Translations under genes and position numbers: made by a program
Source of the DNA: Tardiphaga sp.
GTDB taxonomy: Bacteria > Pseudomonadota > Alphaproteobacteria > Rhizobiales > Xanthobacteraceae
Assembly: GCA_014377915.1 (NCBI GenBank)
Contig: JACMOT010000257.1
Span: 1 to 8,396, forward strand
Length of the DNA: 8,396 nt
Direction: 5' to 3'
Shown: positions 1 to 5,643 of the stretch, one piece after another
Layout: every line of letters begins with the position of its first letter
Position numbering within the stretch: the first letter of the stretch is position 1
The notes under the pieces: generated by a model
The model's database searches: none
The model's input: only the letters and a program-made list of their open reading frames with translations
What the model was told of the DNA's origin: nothing

Positions 1-134
1 CCATTGGCGCCGATCAGCGCCACGATCTCGCTTCTGGCGATGCTGAGATCGACGCCACGCAGCGCCTCGATCTTGCCGTAGGAGGCGCGGAGGTCGGAAA
101 TGGCGAGCAGGGGGGTGGGAGTCGCGCTACTCAT
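1..134 (-). CDS. livF: Branched-chain amino acid ABC transporter ATP-binding protein LivF, N-terminal part only
   Basis: Partial gene: the ATG is at 134-132 and the reading frame leaves the window at position 1, so only about 44 residues are visible. They begin MSSATPTPLLAISDLRASYG and continue through a KIEALRGVDL segment to VALIGANG, which is the start of a Walker A motif (GANGxGKT). That opening and spacing match the LivF-type ATPase, the second nucleotide-binding subunit of Liv/HAAT importers on the inner face of the cytoplasmic membrane. It follows livG on the same strand, as expected for livHMGF, but the gap is 178 bp and holds a dispersed hairpin repeat instead of the usual few bases. 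A GGGAG at 145-149 lies about 10 nt before the ATG and may be the ribosome binding site. The remaining motifs (Q-loop, signature, Walker B) are outside the window. Confidence 0.88.
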   Translation of the reverse strand, partial: MSSATPTPLLAISDLRASYGKIEALRGVDLSIARSEIVALIGAN

Positions 135-174
135 GCGGCGCTCGCTCCCGTGATGGCCGGGCCGGCCCCCTCCG

Positions 175-266
175 CCGTCATCGCGAGGAGCCGTTGCGAC
201 GAAGCAATCCAGCCTTCGCTTGCGGCTCTCTGGATTGCCGCGTCGCTTCGCTCCTCGCAATGACGG
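175..266. repeat. Dispersed palindromic repeat, copy 1, between livG and livF
   Basis: A 92-bp imperfect palindrome. The outer 16-bp arms (175-190 and 251-266, ccgtcatcgcgaggag against ctcctcgcaatgacgg) differ at one position. The inner arms gcaatccag (204-212) and ctggattgc (230-238) pair perfectly around a 17-nt loop. A second copy with the same order of blocks and the same orientation lies at 4755-4836. Small hairpin repeats of this kind (REP-like) are, as I recall, abundant between genes in Bradyrhizobium and relatives. It sits inside the presumed livG-livF transcript, where the hairpin could affect mRNA processing or the ratio of the two ATPases; that role is inference. Confidence 0.85.
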
Positions 267-312
267 CGAGAGGGCACGCCTTGACATGGAAAAGAAAATT
301 GACGGAGCGCGC

Positions 313-1143
313 TCACGACCCGGCCTCCATCACCGCGATGGCTTCCTCTTCGTCGGCGCCGAGATAGGCCGCGATCACCTTGGGATTGTCGCGGATCTGT
401 TGCGGCGTGCCGTCGGCGATCTTGACGCCGTAATCCAGCACCACGATGTGGTCGGAAATTTCCATCACCACCGACATGTCGTGCTCGATCAGCAGGATCG
501 AGGTGCCGTGCTCGGCGCGGATCTTCAGCAGCAGCTCGCTGAGCGCGGCACTCTCGCGGGCGTTGAGCCCCGCGGCCGGTTCGTCGAGGCAGAGCAGCGC
601 GGGCAGGGTGCACATCGCGCGTGCGATCTCGAGGCGGCGCTGGTCGCCATAGGGCAGGTTGCCGGCGGCATCATCGGCGCGCGCCAACAGGCCGATCTGG
701 TCGAGCCAGTAGCGCGCCAGATCCATCGCGCGTTGCTCGGCGGCGCGATAGGACGGCACGCCGAACAGGCCGAGGAAAGTGTAGCCGGAGGCGCGCATCA
801 GCATGTTGTGCTGCGCCACCATCAGGTTTTCCAGCGCGGTCATGCCGGCGAACAGCCGGATGTTCTGGAAGGTGCGCGCGACCTTGGCGACTTTCGAAAT
901 GCGGAAATCATTGAGCCGTTCGAGACGGAATTCGCCATCGCCGTGCCTGAGGCGGATGCTGCCGGCGCTTGGTTTGTAGAAACCGGTGATGCAGTTGAAG
1001 ACGGTGGTCTTGCCGGCGCCGTTGGGGCCGATCAGCGCGGTGATCTTGCCGTGCAGCGCCGTGAAGGACAGCTCGTTGACGGCGACGATGCCGCCGAACC
1101 GCATCGACAGGCCTTCGACGCTGAGAATCGGTTCGTCGCTCAT
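313..1143 (-). CDS. livG: Branched-chain amino acid ABC transporter ATP-binding protein LivG
   Basis: Complete 276-residue ATPase subunit of a HAAT-family importer; it hydrolyses ATP at the cytoplasmic side of the LivH/LivM permease pair. Visible motifs are Walker A GPNGAGKTT (39-47), Q-loop Gln93 in ARTFQNIRLF, a signature loop LPYGDQRRLEIARA (163-176), Walker B LLCLDEP (183-189) and the switch histidine His221 in LLIEHDM. The signature reads PYGDQ where LSYGQQ is usual for LivG, a small variation. The ATG at 1143 overlaps the livM stop codon by 4 bp (ATGA). It is preceded at 6 nt by GAGGAAGG (1150-1157), a strong ribosome binding site inside the 3' end of livM, so translation is probably coupled. 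The stop is TGA at 315-313. LivG is separable from LivF by its longer length and the NFITGFY-like region after Walker A (here NCITGFY). Confidence 0.95.
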   Translation of the reverse strand: MSDEPILSVEGLSMRFGGIVAVNELSFTALHGKITALIGPNGAGKTTVFNCITGFYKPSAGSIRLRHGDGEFRLERLNDFRISKVAKVARTFQNIRLFAGMTALENLMVAQHNMLMRASGYTFLGLFGVPSYRAAEQRAMDLARYWLDQIGLLARADDAAGNLPYGDQRRLEIARAMCTLPALLCLDEPAAGLNARESAALSELLLKIRAEHGTSILLIEHDMSVVMEISDHIVVLDYGVKIADGTPQQIRDNPKVIAAYLGADEEEAIAVMEAGS

Positions 1144-2483
1144 GCGCGGCCTTCCTCGACCAGCTCGGCCGAGATCACTCTGTCATGCTGCAGGAACACG
1201 GTCGGCGCGCGATGGCCGATCAGCCCGCGCGGCCGCCAGATCATCAGCAGCACCATGGCGAGGCCGAACACCAGCATGCGGAACTGCTCGAGGCCGCGGA
1301 ACAGCTCGAAGCCGCCGATCATGGTCAGCGCGGCCAGGGCGACGCCGAGCTGCGAGCCGAGGCCGCCCAGCACCACGATCGCCAGCACCAAAGCGGATTC
1401 CTGGAAGGTGAAGGATTCCGGGCTGATGAACCCCTGTCGTGTGGCGAAGAACGAGCCGGCGAAACCGGCGAACATCGCGCCGGTGGCGAAGGCCGTGAGC
1501 TTGGTGGTGGTGGTGTTGATGCCGAGCGCGCGGCAGGCGACCTCGTCCTCGCGCAACGCCTCCCAGGCGCGGCCGATCGGCAGCCGGCGCAGCCGGATCG
1601 TCACCCAATTGGTCAGCAGCGCGAGCGCCAGGATCAGATAGAACAGGAACACGATGCGATGCGTCGGCGAGAACTCGATGCCGAGTTTGGCGGCGAGGCC
1701 GTCATCGCCGGGCGTCAGCGGGATGCCGAAGAAGCTGGGCCGCGGAATGCCTGATACGCCGTTGGGACCGCCGGTGAGGTCCTGCCAGTTGATGATGACG
1801 AGGCGGATGATCTCGCCGAAGGCCAGCGTGACGATCGCCAGATAGTCGCCGCGCAGCCGCAGCACGGGAAAGCCGAGCAGCACGCCGAAGAACGCGGCGA
1901 GGATGCCGGCCAGCGGCAGGCAGATCCAGAACGACAGGCCGAAATTGGTCGCCAGCAGCGCGTAGGAATAGGCACCGACCGCGTAGAACGCGACATAGCC
2001 GAGGTCGAGCAGGCCGGCGAGGCCGACCACCACGTTGAGGCCCCAGCCAAGCATCACATAGGTCAGCACCAGAATGCCGAGATCGAGGATGTAGCGTTGG
2101 TCGTAGAAGATCACCGGCACCAGGAAGGTAAAGATCAGCAGCACCGGCGCCAGCGCGCGGCGGCCGATCGCCAGCGCCCTGGTCGTCGACGGCGGAATGA
2201 TGCGGAGGGTATCGACCGGGCCCCACCAATAGCGCAGCAGCTCGATCACGATGCTGCCGCCGAATACCACGCCGACCATGGCGGCGAGATCGCCGAACCT
2301 GGTCCAGTAGATCAATTGTCCGGAGGGGCCGGCCTCGGTGCGGACGCCGATCATCAGTGAGAACAGCACCAGTGCGACCAGAGCGGAGATCAGTGCCTTC
2401 TTGAAGATAAAGGCGACATCCGGACCGCGTGAAACCTGCACTGTTGGGGCGGAGGCTGCCACGGCGCCGTCAGACTTTTTCAA
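1140..2483 (-). CDS. livM: Branched-chain amino acid ABC transporter permease LivM
   Basis: Inner-membrane permease subunit (about 447 residues) of the Liv/HAAT importer; with LivH it forms the transmembrane channel. Many hydrophobic helices are visible, including 30-46, 64-84, 111-127, 132-156, 182-206, 276-292, 330-347 and 363-415. The family segment RGDYLAIVTLAFGEIIRL (211-228) followed by TGGPNG (237-242) is diagnostic of LivM. The cytoplasmic coupling loop that contacts the ATPases is at about 304-323 (GRAWEALREDEVACRALGIN). The N-terminus is long, with two helices before the core. The start is uncertain: the longest frame begins with TTG at 2483, overlapping livH by 14 bp. In-frame GTG codons at 2462 and 2441 are alternatives, and none has a convincing ribosome binding site. 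The 3' end overlaps livG by 4 bp. Confidence 0.93.
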   Translation of the reverse strand: MKKSDGAVAASAPTVQVSRGPDVAFIFKKALISALVALVLFSLMIGVRTEAGPSGQLIYWTRFGDLAAMVGVVFGGSIVIELLRYWWGPVDTLRIIPPSTTRALAIGRRALAPVLLIFTFLVPVIFYDQRYILDLGILVLTYVMLGWGLNVVVGLAGLLDLGYVAFYAVGAYSYALLATNFGLSFWICLPLAGILAAFFGVLLGFPVLRLRGDYLAIVTLAFGEIIRLVIINWQDLTGGPNGVSGIPRPSFFGIPLTPGDDGLAAKLGIEFSPTHRIVFLFYLILALALLTNWVTIRLRRLPIGRAWEALREDEVACRALGINTTTTKLTAFATGAMFAGFAGSFFATRQGFISPESFTFQESALVLAIVVLGGLGSQLGVALAALTMIGGFELFRGLEQFRMLVFGLAMVLLMIWRPRGLIGHRAPTVFLQHDRVISAELVEEGRA

Positions 2484-3387
2484 CTTCCGGCCGGCCGAGC
2501 AGGCCGGTCGGAAGGAAGATCAGCACGACGATCAGGATCGAGAAGGCAGCTACGTCCTTGTACTCGGTGGAGAAATACGCCGCCCACAAGGTCTCGATCA
2601 GGCCGATCAGGAGGCCGCCGAGCATCGCGCCGGGCAGCGAGCCGATGCCGCCGAGCACCGCGGCGGTGAAGGCCTTGATGCCGGCGACGAAGCCCATGAA
2701 GAAGTCGACCAGGCCGTAATACAGCAGGTACATGGTGCCGGCCACGGCGGCGAGCGCCGCGCCGATCACGAAGGTCATGGAGATGGTGCGGTCGACATCG
2801 ACGCCGAGCAGCGACGCCATGGTCTGGTCCTGCTCGCAGGCGCGCATGTCGCGGCCGAGCCGGGTCTTGGCGACCAGCCAGGTGAAGACCGCCAGCAGCA
2901 CGATGGTGGTGATCACCACGATGATCTGCACATTCGACAGCCGTACCGCGAAGCCGCCGGCGCCTTCATGCAAAGTATAGCCGCCGGTGATGATCGGCGG
3001 CACCGGCTTGACCCGGGCGCCCTGTGCCACCTGCGAGAAATTGATCAGCACGAACGACATGCCGATCGCCGACAGCATCGGCGCGAGGCGAAACGAGTGC
3101 CGCAGCGGCCGGTAGGCGATGCGCTCGATGGTCCAGCCATATAGCGCGGTGACGGCCATCGCCACCAGCAGCACCAGCAGCAGGATCACCGGCACGAAGG
3201 TGAGCCCGATCGAGACCAGAATGAGAAAGGTGATCAGCGCGATGAAGCCGCCGATCATGAAGATGTCGCCATGGGCGAAATTGATCATGCCGACGATGCC
3301 ATAGACCATCGTGTAGCCGATCGCGATCAGGCCATAGATCGAGCCGAGCACGATGCCGTTGATCAACTGCTGGGCGAAATAATCCAT
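2470..3387 (-). CDS. livH: Branched-chain amino acid ABC transporter permease LivH
   Basis: First gene of the liv cluster, a 305-residue inner-membrane permease. The N-terminus MDYFAQQLINGIVLGSIYGL and the segment INFAHGD (35-41) are hallmarks of LivH. The coupling loop is RACEQDQTMASLLGVDVDR (182-200), and a terminal helix ends in FLPTGLLGRPEVEKV. Length fits the family (about 290-310). The frame stays open upstream to 3567, which would add 60 residues. I chose the ATG at 3387-3385 because family members start here, and because the extra segment (rich in Arg and Pro, with no membrane helix) overlaps a dyad that looks regulatory. The ribosome binding site is weak. The usual periplasmic binding protein gene (livK/livJ type) is not next to it, so the binding partner must be encoded elsewhere or beyond livF. 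Confidence 0.92.
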   Translation of the reverse strand: MDYFAQQLINGIVLGSIYGLIAIGYTMVYGIVGMINFAHGDIFMIGGFIALITFLILVSIGLTFVPVILLLVLLVAMAVTALYGWTIERIAYRPLRHSFRLAPMLSAIGMSFVLINFSQVAQGARVKPVPPIITGGYTLHEGAGGFAVRLSNVQIIVVITTIVLLAVFTWLVAKTRLGRDMRACEQDQTMASLLGVDVDRTISMTFVIGAALAAVAGTMYLLYYGLVDFFMGFVAGIKAFTAAVLGGIGSLPGAMLGGLLIGLIETLWAAYFSTEYKDVAAFSILIVVLIFLPTGLLGRPEVEKV

Positions 3388-3440
3388 GCGCTGCCGTGTT
3401 CGCGTGAGGACGGCGCGCTGTACCGGCAGCCGGTGCATTG

Positions 3441-3469
3441 CGTCGCTGTCTGTTTTTCTAACAGCGACG
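3441..3469 (-). promoter_or_regulatory. Perfect dyad upstream of livH, candidate LysR-type operator
   Basis: Perfect 9-bp inverted repeat cgtcgctgt (3441-3449) and acagcgacg (3461-3469) around an 11-nt, T-rich spacer. The innermost bases give T-N11-A, the arrangement known for LysR-family regulator boxes. The near arm ends about 54 bp before the livH ATG, a plausible operator or promoter position. No LysR gene is in the window. If transcribed, it would instead form a 9-bp stem with an 11-nt loop in the livH leader; it lacks a following U run, so it is not a classic terminator. Confidence 0.5.
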
Positions 3470-3610
3470 ACAGAGGGCGGCAACAGGGCGCGCCGCGGGG
3501 AAATCAGCCTGTACATGGCGATTTTCGCGCCGAATTGAGTCGCCGCCAGAGTGGGTTCCGGCGCCATCTTTCAACCCTTCAAGGGTCTGCCATGGTTGCA
3601 CCGGAATCGT

Positions 3611-3680
3611 GGCCCGCGGCCAACGGGCCGGCGGAGGATCCGGCAAGTTGCCGGGCAGGTGTGGCACACGGGATTTTTTT
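3611..3680 (+). other. Clustered hairpins followed by a T7 run
   Basis: Three short inverted repeats follow each other: ggcccg/cgggcc (3611-3616 and 3624-3629, 7-nt loop), ccggcaa-g-ttgccgg (3640-3654), and gtgt-ggc-acac (3659-3669). Four bases later comes a run of seven T (3674-3680). Read on the plus strand this resembles a weak intrinsic terminator. No recognised plus-strand gene ends here, so it could close a short leader or small RNA; chance is also possible in such GC-rich DNA. Confidence 0.3.
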
Positions 3681-3735
3681 GAATAGCAAGGACCTTGTGG
3701 CGTTATCCGCGACTTGTCCCCGCAATTCCGCTGTT

Positions 3736-3758
3736 AAGGTAAACAAATGGTTTACGTT
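3736..3758. promoter_or_regulatory. Palindrome gtaaac-N5-gtttac, candidate operator
   Basis: Core perfect arms gtaaac (3739-3744) and gtttac (3750-3755) are separated by 5 nt. With the flanking bases the arms become 9 bp with a single mismatch (aaggtaaac against gtttacgtt). It is an AT-rich island in GC-rich DNA, 81 bp before the ATG at 3839, so it may be a binding site for a dimeric repressor of that gene. It also loosely resembles the alphaproteobacterial CtrA box (TTAA-N7-TTAA; here TAAA-N7-TTTA on the minus strand), with one mismatch in each half. Confidence 0.35.
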
Positions 3759-3838
3759 GCCCGCGCAGGTCGACGGGGCTTACCTCACCGCGAACATCAC
3801 GGGCTCGCCAGCGAGTCGCGCAGAATGCGGCGAACGAC

Positions 3839-4372
3839 ATGTACCAGACTTGGCGGATCAGCAATTTCAACGGCGTGCTTCTGGCATGCTATTTCATTCC
3901 GACCTGGACCATCTTCGCGTTCCGGATCATGATTTCGCCGATCCAGGGCCTTTATGAACGCCCCAACATTTCGCTGGCGCTGTTCATGAGCGACCACCTC
4001 AACCTCACCACCATGAGCACGGTGCGCTATGCCTGGCTGCTGGCGCTCGGCAAGCTGACCGTGGTGGCGTTTTTTGCCGTGTTCCTGCTGTTCACGACGC
4101 GGGCCTCGATCCGCAAGACCGGCGGCTGCGACGAGGCGCTGGCGATGGCGCTCGGCATCGGCAGCGCGATCAGCTTCGCCAGCATGGTGATGGCGTCCCA
4201 GGTCGGCGAGTTCGCGGCGATGCGGCTGCACGTCACCGAGCTGCTGTTGCTGCTCGGCACCGCCGTGGTGATGGCGATCGAGCCGCCGCTGCCGCGTGAC
4301 AAGCCTGCGACGACCAGCGAGCAGCCGGCGCGCGACAGCGGCCTTTACGGCTTGAGCAATCCGAGTTCCTGA
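3839..4372 (+). CDS. Uncharacterised four-helix membrane protein
   Basis: I do not recognise the family. The 177-residue protein has four probable membrane helices: about 12-32 (GVLLACYFIPTWTIFAFRIM), 64-85 (YAWLLALGKLTVVAFFAVFL), 100-120 and 126-147. A polar 30-residue segment lies between the first two, and a charged, Pro-rich C-terminal tail runs from 150 to 177. There is no signal peptide or catalytic motif. Gly71-Lys72 and Asp98-Glu99 lie beside or between helices. The coding frame is credible because hydrophobic segments are well spaced and third positions are GC-rich. The ribosome binding site before the ATG at 3839 is weak, so the start is tentative. It is alone on its strand, and its last 28 bp overlap the pcaC end (convergent, 4345-4372). 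The context gives no firm function; a small inner-membrane protein of the Bradyrhizobium group is the most I can say. Confidence 0.7.
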   Translation: MYQTWRISNFNGVLLACYFIPTWTIFAFRIMISPIQGLYERPNISLALFMSDHLNLTTMSTVRYAWLLALGKLTVVAFFAVFLLFTTRASIRKTGGCDEALAMALGIGSAISFASMVMASQVGEFAAMRLHVTELLLLLGTAVVMAIEPPLPRDKPATTSEQPARDSGLYGLSNPSS

Positions 4373-4737
4373 ACGATCGCTGCGGCTTCCTTGACGGCAT
4401 GGTTGGCCGCCGGCACCCCGCAATAGATCGCCTGCTGCAGCAGGATTTCCTTGATGTCCTCGGGCGTGAAGCCGCCTTGCGTCAGTGCCGCGCGCACATG
4501 CAGCTTGAACTCGTCCCACTGGCCCAGCGCCACCATGGTGCCGATCACCAGCACCCGCCGGGTGCGCTCGTCGAAATGCGGCCGGGTCCAGATCTCGCCC
4601 CAGGCGTGCCGCGTGATCAGGTCGATGAAATCGGCGTTGAACGCATTCTTGCCGGCCATCGACTTGTCGACCCAGGCATCGCCCAGCACCTTTCGTCGCG
4701 CCGCCATGCCGACATCGCGGCGTTGTTGATCATCCAT
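4345..4737 (-). CDS. pcaC: 4-Carboxymuconolactone decarboxylase PcaC
   Basis: Cytoplasmic enzyme that decarboxylates 4-carboxymuconolactone to 3-oxoadipate enol-lactone in the protocatechuate branch of the beta-ketoadipate pathway. The protein belongs to the CMD/AhpD-like all-helical fold. The conserved core runs from about 35 to 122 and includes FNADFIDLITRHAWGEIW (33-50), RTRRVLVIGTMVALG (58-72), His80, Glu98 and the QQAIYCGVPAANHA segment (101-114). It lacks the CxxC pair of AhpD, consistent with PcaC. Length 130 fits the family. The frame has an earlier ATG at 4749 (MENK...), but GGAG at 4744-4747 sits 6 nt before the ATG at 4737, so I take 4737 as the start. Third gene after pcaB and pcaD; the gap to pcaD is almost filled by a dispersed repeat. 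The stop (TAA 4347-4345) lies inside the convergent 3839 gene. Confidence 0.93.
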   Translation of the reverse strand: MDDQQRRDVGMAARRKVLGDAWVDKSMAGKNAFNADFIDLITRHAWGEIWTRPHFDERTRRVLVIGTMVALGQWDEFKLHVRAALTQGGFTPEDIKEILLQQAIYCGVPAANHAVKEAAAIVQELGLLKP

Positions 4738-4743
4738 TTTATT

Positions 4744-4747
4744 CTCC
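4744..4747 (-). promoter_or_regulatory. Ribosome binding site that decides the pcaC start
   Basis: GGAG followed by the 6-nt spacer AATAAA and ATG (4737-4735). The upstream ATG at 4749 overlaps this site and has no purine-rich sequence of its own before it; it is preceded directly by the end of the hairpin repeat. The second ATG is therefore the better start. Confidence 0.65.
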
Positions 4748-4754
4748 ATCTGTT

Positions 4755-4836
4755 GTCATTGCGAGGAGCCCTTGCGACGAAGCAATCCAGTTCTTGCTTG
4801 TGGTTCTCTGGATTGCTTCGCTTCGCTCGCAATGAC
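4755..4836. repeat. Dispersed palindromic repeat, copy 2, between pcaD and pcaC
   Basis: An 82-bp relative of the element at 175-266. It shares gtcatYgcgaggagc, the block ttgcgacgaagcaatccag, the loop-side ctctggattgc and the closing gcaatgacgg, and has the same orientation on the plus strand. Inner arms gcaatccag (4782-4790) and ctggattgc (4808-4816) are identical in both copies; this copy is about 6 bp shorter in the right arm (cttcgcttcgctcgc). It begins 5 bp from the first pcaC ATG and ends 5 bp from the pcaD stop, so it fills nearly the whole 92-bp gap. Confidence 0.85.
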
Positions 4837-4841
4837 GGCTG

Positions 4842-5624
4842 TCAGCGTTGCGTCAAGAATCCGACGACCGCGTCGGTAAACGCGTGCGACTGCTCGACGT
4901 TGGAAATATGCGCGGCATCGAGAATGGTCAGGCTGGCGCCGGGGATCTGGCTGCGGATGTATTCGCCGGCGGCGACCGGCGTCGCCATGTCCTGGCGGCC
5001 GGCGATCACCAAAGTCGGGCTCTTGATCCGCGGCAGCAGCGCGCGCTGGTCGAGCGTGCTCAGCGCCTCGCAGGCGGCGAGATAGCCCTCGACCGGCGTG
5101 GCGATCAGCATCGCCTTCATGATGGCGGCGATCTGCGGCTGCGCCTCGCGGAAATCCGCCGTCAGCCAGCCGGTAATCACCGCGTCGGCCACGGCGGCGA
5201 TGCCGCCTTCGCGCACCGCCTTGATGCGGTTGTGCCAGTTGGTCGGGTCCGGATAATAGCTTGATGTGTTCGACAGGATGATGCGGTCGAAGCGCTCGGG
5301 CGCATTGGCGCCAAGCCATTGCCCGACCATGCCGCCCATCGACAGCCCGCACCAGTGCACCTTGCCGATGTTGAGGTCATCGAGGATCGCCAGCGCATCG
5401 CGGCCGTAGCGCTCGATCGAGGTCGGACCGCCCGGCGCGCCTGATTTGCCGTGGCCGCGGCGATCGTAGCGGACCACGCGAAACAGTTTTGTCAGCGCCT
5501 CCATCTGCGGTTCCCACATCTCCAGGGTACAGCCGAGCGAGTTCGACAGCATCAAGGTCGGGCCGCCGTCGCGGCCCTCGACCGAGACATTGAGCAGGCA
5601 TCCGTCGGCATCGATCATCGGCAT
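4842..5624 (-). CDS. pcaD: 3-Oxoadipate enol-lactonase PcaD (alpha/beta hydrolase)
   Basis: Hydrolyses 3-oxoadipate enol-lactone to 3-oxoadipate, the step after PcaC; cytoplasmic. The 260-residue protein is a typical alpha/beta hydrolase. It shows an oxyanion-side LSNSLGCTLEMW segment (26-37), strand-turn RYDRRGHGKS (52-61), the nucleophile elbow GLSMGG with Ser95, the acid Asp212 in AGRQDMATP and the catalytic His239 in LDAAHISNVEQ. The DxRGHGxS and SNSLG patterns and the length are characteristic of PcaD/CatD. Neighbouring pcaB and pcaC argue for the protocatechuate rather than the catechol branch. The ATG at 5624 has GGAG (5632-5635) 7 nt upstream; the next in-frame ATG, two codons on, is less well placed. 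The stop of pcaB is 19 bp upstream, so the two are almost certainly co-transcribed. Confidence 0.94.
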   Translation of the reverse strand: MPMIDADGCLLNVSVEGRDGGPTLMLSNSLGCTLEMWEPQMEALTKLFRVVRYDRRGHGKSGAPGGPTSIERYGRDALAILDDLNIGKVHWCGLSMGGMVGQWLGANAPERFDRIILSNTSSYYPDPTNWHNRIKAVREGGIAAVADAVITGWLTADFREAQPQIAAIMKAMLIATPVEGYLAACEALSTLDQRALLPRIKSPTLVIAGRQDMATPVAAGEYIRSQIPGASLTILDAAHISNVEQSHAFTDAVVGFLTQR

Positions 5625-5643
5625 AGGGCGTCTCCGGTATTTC

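Larger units (their letters stand above)
3388..3838. other. 451-bp non-coding region between divergent livH and the membrane-protein gene
   Basis: No open frame here looks like a gene: the available frames are shadows or upstream extensions without recognisable protein character. Base composition is less uniform than in the flanking genes, with T and A runs. The region holds three structured stretches listed separately (3441-3469, 3611-3680, 3736-3758) and a small palindrome, accctt-c-aagggt, at 3574-3586. It should contain the promoters of both the liv operon (minus strand) and the 3839 gene (plus strand). I could not fix either: the best plus-strand guess is cttgtc at 3713-3718 with a poor -10 around 3735-3741. 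Confidence 0.6.

Noticed and set aside
220..1641. 473-codon open frame on the plus strand antisense to livG and livM
   Set aside because: It lies opposite two well-supported genes, its translation has no domain or fold character, and long antisense frames are expected where third positions are mostly G or C.
2338..3144. 268-codon plus-strand frame opposite livH and livM
   Set aside because: Low-complexity His/Asp/Gly/Arg-rich translation opposite real permease genes; a codon-bias shadow.
3388..3567. 60-residue N-terminal extension of LivH
   Set aside because: Not seen in the family, no signal or helix, and it overlaps the dyad at 3441-3469.
3713..3741. Possible sigma-70 type promoter for the 3839 gene
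   Set aside because: The -35-like cttgtc is reasonable but the -10 region matches at about half the positions; too weak to call.
3797..4519. 240-codon minus-strand frame covering the membrane protein and the end of pcaC
   Set aside because: Highly charged, repetitive translation without family features; the frames of pcaC and the four-helix protein explain the same DNA better.
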